Source of the DNA: an uncultured Eubacteriales bacterium
GTDB taxonomy: Bacteria; Bacillota; Clostridia; Oscillospirales; Oscillospiraceae
Direction of reading: 5' to 3'
Assembly (NCBI GenBank): GCA_900550615.1
Contig: URSX01000057.1
Span: 1-10,954, forward strand
Length of the DNA stretch: 10,954 nucleotides
Shown here: positions 5,968 to 10,954 of the stretch, piece by piece
Layout: each line of letters begins with the position of its first letter
Position numbering within the stretch: position 1 is the stretch's first letter
Translations under genes and position numbers: made by a program
The notes under the pieces: generated by a model
Told to the model about the DNA's origin: nothing
The model's database searches: none
The model's input: the letters and a program-made list of their open reading frames with translations, nothing else

Positions 5968-6741
5968 TTATTCTGCGGGGCAGATGGCAAAGCAGCGGGC
6001 GGGGAAACCTACGCCATCTTTCAGCTTGGGGAAACCGCACACGATCATAGCACCCACGGCAGGGCACTGATCCAGGTTGCGCATGACCTCGATCTGGAAG
6101 CGGTTTACCTCCAGGATGTACTGCTCACCGGGATAGGGATAGGCGTCGGGCTTGGTGGTAACGAAACCGGGATCGGTGTCGGCGGGCTCGTGACCGATCG
6201 AGGCGATATTGCGCTCTTCTACCAGCCAGCGGATGGCCTCTACATCCCAGCCGGGATAGTGGGGCACACCATTTTCATCGGGGTTGTCCAGGTTGGTTCC
6301 TCTCTTGTGCCAGTCGCTGCGGAAAGCCACAAAGCTGCCGGCGGGGATCTGGCCGTACTCGGCCTCCCAGGCCTTCAGATCGTCGATGGTCAGCATAAAG
6401 TCGGGATTCGCGGCGCACTCTTTGGACTTATCCACCACCACCAGAGGCATGACCATCTCGGTGACATCAATGGATTCCATGGAACGGCCTTCGCCCCAGA
6501 AGTGACGGGGAACATCCACATGGGTGCCGTACTGGCTGGCCACGCTGACCTGGAAACAGCGCATGGGAGCCATCATATCCTCAGGGGTGCCTTCCGCATA
6601 GTCAAACAGCAGTTTTGCTTCCAGAGGATTGAAACCGTACCAATGGGGGGTCTCGGGGCTCAGCTCATGGGTCAGGTCGACCCACTTGTACTTTTCGGAC
6701 TTCAGTTCACTTACCAGATTCCACAGTGCAAGGTTTGCCAT
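5968..6741 (-). CDS. Cyclase-family metal-dependent hydrolase (kynurenine formamidase / isatin hydrolase-like)
   Basis: The 257-aa product has the family length. The signature HxGTHxDxPxH appears as QYGTHVDVPRHF (70-81): His74, Asp76 and His80 are kept, while the first position is Gln70 instead of His. The C-terminal half has SIGHEPADTDPG (181-192; His184) and the closing NLDQCPAVGAMIV...GFPARCFAI pattern seen in family members. Known members hydrolyse an amide or lactam (N-formylkynurenine, isatin) with a bound metal ion. The Gln change and an insert-rich N-terminal half (YGFNPLEAKLLFDYAEGTPEDMM is split around 35-57) point to a substrate outside the well-studied ones. ATG has AGGAGG 8 bases upstream. 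Gaps are 70 bases to the upstream gene and 45 to the downstream gene. Confidence 0.87.
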   Translation of the reverse strand: MANLALWNLVSELKSEKYKWVDLTHELSPETPHWYGFNPLEAKLLFDYAEGTPEDMMAPMRCFQVSVASQYGTHVDVPRHFWGEGRSMESIDVTEMVMPLVVVDKSKECAANPDFMLTIDDLKAWEAEYGQIPAGSFVAFRSDWHKRGTNLDNPDENGVPHYPGWDVEAIRWLVEERNIASIGHEPADTDPGFVTTKPDAYPYPGEQYILEVNRFQIEVMRNLDQCPAVGAMIVCGFPKLKDGVGFPARCFAICPAE

Positions 6742-6811
6742 AATTACATCCTCCTAAAAATAGTTTTTGTTGGGAGCTACTCGTGTTTTGGTAAAATACG
6801 CGGCTTTTGTA

Positions 6812-8755
6812 TCAATCCTTCAAAAACACCAGGGACTTGATGTAGCCCTCTTTGGTGGCGTGGGGGATACGGCCCCGCTGGGCATTGTCACCCACGCAGA
6901 TCACATTTTTGAAAGCGCTGCGGTACTCATCCAGCACATCAGCCCGGGGAGCTACGCCCAGGGAGAGCACCACATGGTCGGCCTCAATGCGTTTTTCTTC
7001 CCCGGTCTTTACATCTTTGACCATCACATAGCCATCGCCGATCTCGGTGAGCATGGTGTGCAGATACATGGCGGGATCCTTGGGTTTGATGCGGCTCATT
7101 ATGTCGTTGATGATGACGGAGAACATCCCGGTGCCCACGGCATCCAGCATCTCTACCATAGCTACCTGACAGCCCTCGTTGAGCATCATCTCGGCGCACT
7201 CCAGGCCCGTGATGCCCGAGCCGATCAGAGCTACCTTGCCGCTGACCTTCACATCACCAGAGATCACATCGTAAGCGGTGCATACATGCGGCTTATCCAC
7301 GCCGGGGATGCGGGGAACGATGGGGGCGGCACCGGCCGCCATCACAACACCCTCCGGGGCCAGCGCTTTTACCTCGTCGATCGAGGGGGCTTTCCCCAAT
7401 TGGACCTTTACGCCGGCGCGTTCCACCTCAGCCTTCATGGTCTCCACAAAGCGGGAGATCTTCTCCTTGTGGGGGCCTTTGTCAGCCAAGTTCATGGTGC
7501 CGCCCAGGGTATCTTCCTTCTCGAACAGCGTCACATCGAAACCTCGCTTTGCCAGAGTCACAGCGCTCTGCATACCGGCGGGGCCGCCGCCGATGACGGC
7601 AACTACACGGCCCGCCCCATCCTGTTCCGGGACAAGAGGATAGACACTCTCGTAGCCCACACGGGGATTCAGTGCGCACTTGACAGGCAGCTGGGCGTAA
7701 AGCTGTTCGCGGCAGTACATGCAGCCGATACATTTGCGGATGCCCACCACATCACCTTTGGCAGCCTTGTTTATGAAGAAGGGGTCGGCAATCAGGGCGC
7801 GGCCCAGGGCCACGAAATCGCACAGGCCTTTTTCCAGTGTCTCCTCGGCTACCAGCGGGTCCTTGATGGTGTTGGTGGCGATCAGGGGGATGGAGATGGC
7901 CTCCTTCACAGCGCGGGTAACATGTGCTTTCCAGAAGGAGTCGTAGGAGTAGGGCTCGCAGTTGGCATTGGCATTAAAGTTATTGCCATTGGACACATTT
8001 AGTACATCGGCACCAGCGGCCTCCAGCACCCGAGCGATAGCGGCGGCATCTTCCACGGTGCGGGTCTTGGGGATGTGGGGGGTGAACTCGTCGCCGCAGA
8101 AACGAACGGATACGGGGAAATCTCTTCCCAGGCGGGCCTTGATGCCCTGGACGATCTCGGTGTAGATGCGCAGACAGTTCTCAATACTGCCGCCGTATTC
8201 GTCGGTGCGGTTATTATAATAGGGGCTGAGGAATTGGTGGAGCAAGTAGCCGTGACTACCGGCCAGCTCTACGCCATCAAAGCCAGCCTTTTGAGCACGG
8301 ACAGCGGCATCAATGAAGCGCTGTTCCACGATTTTGATTTCCTCGACCGTCATCTTGTGGGCAGAGGGACCACCGGGAGCTACAGGCACCTCACTGGCGG
8401 CCCAGGCCTTGCCGGCTGCGGTAGGGGCGCTTTTGGCGCCGTAGTGGTGCAGCTGGACAAAGCAGCGGCAGTCGTACTTGTGGATGGCTTCGGTCAGGGG
8501 TTGGAAGGAGGCGGTGTACTTGTCAGCAGCCAGGGACATCTGCAAATTCCAGGGCTTATTGTTCACCTCGTCCACATTCACACCTTCGACGATAATCAGG
8601 CCCACGCCGCCCCGGGCACGCTCTTCATAATAGGCGATAGCCTTTTCGCCGGCATAACCCTGGTGTTCGCCGTACATCATCTGCATGGGGGCCAGTACAG
8701 CACGGTTCTTGATGGTCAGTTTACCGATCTTGCCGGGAGTAAAGAGTTTATCCAT
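6812..8755 (-). CDS. Fe-S flavoprotein ene-reductase (2,4-dienoyl-CoA reductase / BaiCD / TMADH-like)
   Basis: The 647-aa length matches the FMN + 4Fe-4S + FAD/NAD(P) family. Residues 1-335 form the old-yellow-enzyme barrel, with SHGYLLHQFLSPYYNNRTDEYGG around 167-189 (catalytic Tyr170). The cluster ligands are Cys342, Cys345, Cys348 and Cys360: CxxCxxC-x11-C, closer to trimethylamine dehydrogenase and clostridial enoate reductases than to E. coli FadH, which has one more residue between the second and third cysteine. The C-terminal part has GGGPAG (389-394), GSGITG (512-517) and VGD (621-623), the two dinucleotide sites. These cytoplasmic enzymes reduce C=C bonds next to a carbonyl (enoyl-CoA, enoates, bile acids, flavonoids) or oxidise amines. 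ATG has AGGAGG 8 bases upstream, 21 bases after the aminotransferase. Class certain, substrate unknown. Confidence 0.92.
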   Translation of the reverse strand: MDKLFTPGKIGKLTIKNRAVLAPMQMMYGEHQGYAGEKAIAYYEERARGGVGLIIVEGVNVDEVNNKPWNLQMSLAADKYTASFQPLTEAIHKYDCRCFVQLHHYGAKSAPTAAGKAWAASEVPVAPGGPSAHKMTVEEIKIVEQRFIDAAVRAQKAGFDGVELAGSHGYLLHQFLSPYYNNRTDEYGGSIENCLRIYTEIVQGIKARLGRDFPVSVRFCGDEFTPHIPKTRTVEDAAAIARVLEAAGADVLNVSNGNNFNANANCEPYSYDSFWKAHVTRAVKEAISIPLIATNTIKDPLVAEETLEKGLCDFVALGRALIADPFFINKAAKGDVVGIRKCIGCMYCREQLYAQLPVKCALNPRVGYESVYPLVPEQDGAGRVVAVIGGGPAGMQSAVTLAKRGFDVTLFEKEDTLGGTMNLADKGPHKEKISRFVETMKAEVERAGVKVQLGKAPSIDEVKALAPEGVVMAAGAAPIVPRIPGVDKPHVCTAYDVISGDVKVSGKVALIGSGITGLECAEMMLNEGCQVAMVEMLDAVGTGMFSVIINDIMSRIKPKDPAMYLHTMLTEIGDGYVMVKDVKTGEEKRIEADHVVLSLGVAPRADVLDEYRSAFKNVICVGDNAQRGRIPHATKEGYIKSLVFLKD

Positions 8756-8776
8756 AGTGCTTTCCTCCTAAAATAA

Positions 8777-9973
8777 TTACTTACCCAGCAGTTCGGTGCA
8801 GGCCTCTCCCAGCAGCTTCATACCCTTCTCGATGATCTCGTCGGTGCTGTTGGAGTAGTTCAGGCGCACGGTGTGGACGCCGCGGTCTACCTCATAGAAG
8901 GGATCGCCGGGGCAGATGGCCACGCCCTTGGCAAGAGCGGCGCGGTACAGGTCAACAGAAGTGATGCTGTCGGGCAGAGTGGCCCACAGGAACATGCCGC
9001 CCTCGGTGGGGGTGAAGGTCACGCCCTCAGGCAGATACTTGCGCATACAATCCATCATCAAGTTGGCCTTGGCGCGGTAGAGCTCCTTGGTCTTTTCGAT
9101 GTGGGCGTCCACATCGTTGTCCTGGAGGTACTGGGCCAGCACCAGCTGGGAGAAGATGTTGGTGTGCAGGTCGGCGGTGGACTTGTAGCTCAGCAGCTTG
9201 GCCTTCAGCTCCTTGTTGCGGACGCAGACCCAGCCGATACGCATACCGGGGGCCACGATCTTGGAGAAGGTACCCAGCATGCAGCACTGCTCGCCCAGCT
9301 CCTTGCCGAAGCTGTCGGTGGCCTCGCCGGCGAAGCGCAGCTCGCGGTAGGGATTGTCCTCGATGAGCAGGATGTCGGTACCCTTCAGGATCTCAACCAC
9401 CTTGTCGTGGACTTCCTTGGTGTAGCTCAGGCCGGTGGGGTTCTGGAAGTTGGGGATGACATAGATGAACTTGGCGTCGGGGTTGGCCTTGACGGCCTCA
9501 GAGAGCTTCTCGCAGTCGATGCCGTCGGGGTTGATCTGGACGGGGATGATCTCGGGGTCGAACATGTGGAAGGACTGCAGGGCCACCAGATAGGTGGGAT
9601 TTTCCACCAGGACCTTGTCACCGGGGTCGATCATGCACACGCCCAGCATGGCCAGGGCCTGCTGCGAACCGTTGGTGATGATGATATCGTCGGCCGTCAC
9701 ATCGTAGACGCCCATGGTCTCATAGCGCTTGGCGATCCATGCGCGCAGGGCGGGCAGGCCCTGGGTGCCGCTGTACTGCAGTGCCTGGACACCGTTTTCG
9801 GCCAGGACCTTGGCGGCAGCCTTCTCCATGGCCTCCACAGGGAAGGACACCGGGTTGGGCAGGCCGCCGGCGAAGGAGATCAGGTCGGGAGAGGCGGCAG
9901 CGGCCAGGATGCTGGCGGTGAACTCGCCCTGGAAGTCGGGGCGCATGATTTTTTCAGACATGTGCACATTCAT
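8777..9973 (-). CDS. PLP-dependent class I aminotransferase (2-aminoadipate/kynurenine aminotransferase-like)
   Basis: The 398-aa fold-type I enzyme has LISFAGGLPNPVSFP (31-45), Asn178 in PNFQNPTG, Asp206 and Tyr209 in IEDNPYRELRF, the PLP lysine Lys238 in GTFSKIVAPGMRIGW, and carboxylate-binding Arg370 in HTVRLNYS. These features place it with the broad-specificity AADAT/LysN/MocR-domain group that transaminates 2-aminoadipate, aromatic, branched or kynurenine substrates. AGGAGG lies 9 bases before the first ATG; the Met four codons later is a weaker start. Codon use is extreme (mostly C or G in third position), suggesting high expression. First gene of the operon and the likely entry step: amino acid to 2-keto acid. 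An N-terminal DNA-binding domain as in MocR regulators is absent. Confidence 0.93.
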   Translation of the reverse strand: MNVHMSEKIMRPDFQGEFTASILAAAASPDLISFAGGLPNPVSFPVEAMEKAAAKVLAENGVQALQYSGTQGLPALRAWIAKRYETMGVYDVTADDIIITNGSQQALAMLGVCMIDPGDKVLVENPTYLVALQSFHMFDPEIIPVQINPDGIDCEKLSEAVKANPDAKFIYVIPNFQNPTGLSYTKEVHDKVVEILKGTDILLIEDNPYRELRFAGEATDSFGKELGEQCCMLGTFSKIVAPGMRIGWVCVRNKELKAKLLSYKSTADLHTNIFSQLVLAQYLQDNDVDAHIEKTKELYRAKANLMMDCMRKYLPEGVTFTPTEGGMFLWATLPDSITSVDLYRAALAKGVAICPGDPFYEVDRGVHTVRLNYSNSTDEIIEKGMKLLGEACTELLGK

Positions 9974-10018
9974 AAGCAGTTCCTCCTAATGTATGAAAGA
10001 TTATTAAAAGTAGAGCGC

Positions 10019-10043
10019 AAAATTAGATTGCTAATCTAATTTT
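10019..10043. promoter_or_regulatory. Perfect 25-bp palindrome, probable TetR operator
   Basis: The arms are AAAATTAGATT (10019-10029) and AATCTAATTTT (10033-10043), with a 3-base centre; every pair matches. It overlaps the -10 of the operon promoter and covers the predicted transcription start. Length, symmetry and position fit a TetR-family repressor site, and the divergent TetR gene is the likely source of the binder. Confidence 0.75.
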
Positions 10044-10067
10044 ATCAGCTTCACTCAAACTTGTAAA
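10039..10067 (-). promoter_or_regulatory. Promoter of the five-gene operon
   Basis: On the minus strand TTTACA (10067-10062), 17-bp spacer, TAAAAT (10044-10039). The start would fall near 10032, inside the palindrome, so a bound repressor would block polymerase. The leader to the aminotransferase ATG is about 60 nt. Confidence 0.7.
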
Positions 10068-10155
10068 GAAAAAAATAATACCTCATAAGAAAATCGGAAT
10101 ATTACACAGCGGAAGGAGCCATATTTCAGCAAGACTTCTAAAAAGTATTTCCCGC

Positions 10156-10184
10156 TTGAAATTTACTGTGCTGAGTGATAGTAT
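10156..10184 (+). promoter_or_regulatory. Promoter of the TetR regulator
   Basis: TTGAAA (10156-10161), 17-bp spacer, TAGTAT (10179-10184). It sits more than 110 bases from the palindrome, and no second copy of that palindrome is seen here, so the regulator may not repress its own gene strongly. Confidence 0.6.
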
Positions 10185-10216
10185 TAAGTTGATTATATAC
10201 TTCGTGAGGTAGGAGC

Positions 10217-10819
10217 ATGGAAGCAATTATGACAAAACGGCAGGAAAAGAGCCGTACCAATTATAACGCCGTATTGGACACCTCAATAGTCCTTTTCAAT
10301 AAAAAAGGGTATAAGGACACTACAATAAAGGACATCTGTGAAGCGACCGGGCTTTCCAATGGTTCGGTCTACCACCTTTTCCGTAACAAGGATGACATTC
10401 TGCGGCATATTTATGAGCGGGACATCAATATATCCATCGGACTCACGCAGGATTTAGAACAAAAAGTGCAGGATCCTTATCGCTACCTGCTAAACTTCAT
10501 GCTTGATGTTCAGAGACTCTGGGAAAAGACAGGGCCCATGCTGTTGAGCAACAAGTCTCACTGGACCACCTCGCGTACCACCTTGGGATGCAGCCCCATT
10601 CAGCGAGAAGAATTGCACACTTTTATCACTTTGGCACAAGAGCGCGGCACCATTGCTAACACCTCTGATCCGGCTACTTTGGTTGAGTTTTTGTTTACTA
10701 TGCAGCGCGGCATCCTGTATGGGTGGATCATCCGTGACGACTTTGACATAGATATGTATGCCAAGACCTTTTGGCCTCCTGTAATCCGTACACTCATCAG
10801 TGGTGAGATCAGCTTTTGA
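10217..10819 (+). CDS. TetR/AcrR-family transcriptional regulator
   Basis: The 200-aa length is typical. The N-terminal DNA-binding domain is clear: NAVLDTSIVLFNKKGYKDTT (17-36) and IKDICEATGLSNGSVYHLFRNKDDI (37-61), with the GxxxGSxYxxFxxKxxL-type recognition helix. The C-terminal helical ligand pocket (about 65-200) ends FLFTMQRGILYGWIIRDDF... and is variable, so the inducer cannot be read. Two starts are possible: ATG 10217 with GAGG 7 bases upstream, or ATG 10229 (Met5) with AGGAG 13 bases upstream; the first is preferred on spacing. It diverges from the five-gene operon, whose promoter carries a perfect palindrome, so it most likely represses that operon and is released by a pathway compound. 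Confidence 0.9.
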   Translation: MEAIMTKRQEKSRTNYNAVLDTSIVLFNKKGYKDTTIKDICEATGLSNGSVYHLFRNKDDILRHIYERDINISIGLTQDLEQKVQDPYRYLLNFMLDVQRLWEKTGPMLLSNKSHWTTSRTTLGCSPIQREELHTFITLAQERGTIANTSDPATLVEFLFTMQRGILYGWIIRDDFDIDMYAKTFWPPVIRTLISGEISF

Positions 10820-10954
10820 TTGAGATTGCAGGCTATGCATAAGACACCCAAAAGATGTTGCTTCTAATCATCCTTTCTGATAATTAGATAATTAAAAGAA
10901 AACCTCGCATAAACTGGGATTAAGCACCTGCAAAATATTGTTGGGCAGCCGATG
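10820..10954. other. Non-coding right edge
   Basis: No gene is visible. An imperfect inverted repeat (TCTAATCA at 10863-10870 with TGATAATTAGA at 10879-10889) and the symmetric TAATTAGATAATTA at 10881-10894 lie in an AT-rich stretch. No clear terminator with a T run follows the TetR stop codon. Confidence 0.35.

Noticed and set aside
6782..6800. Small hairpin CGTGTTTT/AAAATACG between the ene-reductase and hydrolase genes
   Set aside because: Short and AT-rich with a 3-base loop, and no T run; too weak to split the operon.
6767..8002. 411-codon plus-strand open frame
   Set aside because: Antisense to the Fe-S flavoprotein; rich in His/Gly/Ala, no ribosome site, no recognisable motif.
5968..9973. 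Kynurenine pathway operon
   Set aside because: The hydrolase and aminotransferase families fit, but there is no tryptophan dioxygenase or kynureninase. The class V enzyme has desulfurase rather than kynureninase motifs, and the ene-reductase has no role there.
8873..10039. 388-codon plus-strand open frame
   Set aside because: It lies antisense to the aminotransferase, whose strong C/G third-position bias removes stops on the other strand. The translation is low-complexity Gly/Leu/Val/Asp with no domain, and the minus-strand protein is unmistakable.

Overview
The window looks like chromosomal DNA of an anaerobic, low-oxygen-adapted Firmicute of the Clostridia type, most like gut Oscillospiraceae. 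The reasons are strong AGGAGG ribosome sites, AT-rich spacers with consensus sigma-A promoters between moderately GC-rich genes, and protein families typical of amino-acid-using anaerobes: an Fe-S flavin ene-reductase, an OCD/mu-crystallin dehydrogenase and a Na+/solute symporter. No species can be named from the sequence alone. No RNA gene, CRISPR array or insertion sequence is visible.

Left module (78-3574). A sodium:solute symporter and an ornithine-cyclodeaminase-family dehydrogenase form a two-gene minus-strand operon. A GntR-family regulator is divergently transcribed on the plus strand. The 383-base spacer holds two back-to-back promoters with 17-bp spacers; the plus-strand one matches the TTGACA/TATAAT consensus exactly. 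It also holds two near-perfect palindromes over the minus-strand promoter, and a leader of about 217 nt ahead of the regulator that ends in a hairpin hiding its Shine-Dalgarno. The simplest reading is uptake and oxidation or reduction of one amino-acid-like substrate, controlled by the GntR protein.

Middle (3575-4104). This 530-base stretch has no full-length gene. It carries candidate promoters, a 23-codon ORF, a terminator, two TTAG-type palindromes resembling metal-regulator (DtxR-like) boxes, and the first residues of what looks like a SAM methyltransferase that stops after 20 codons. It reads as the scar of a deleted, possibly metal-regulated, locus.

Right module (4105-10819). Five minus-strand genes with 21-70 base gaps form one operon: class I aminotransferase, FadH/BaiCD-like Fe-S flavoprotein ene-reductase, cyclase-family metal hydrolase, AhpD-like protein with a CxxC centre, and a cysteine-desulfurase-like class V enzyme. 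A single good promoter drives it, and a perfect 25-bp palindrome covers the -10 and start site. The divergent TetR regulator is the obvious candidate repressor. The gene set suggests stepwise processing of an amino acid or amino-acid-derived compound (deamination, C=C reduction, hydrolysis, thiol redox or sulfur removal). I do not recognise it as a described pathway, and it is the best candidate here for an undescribed system.
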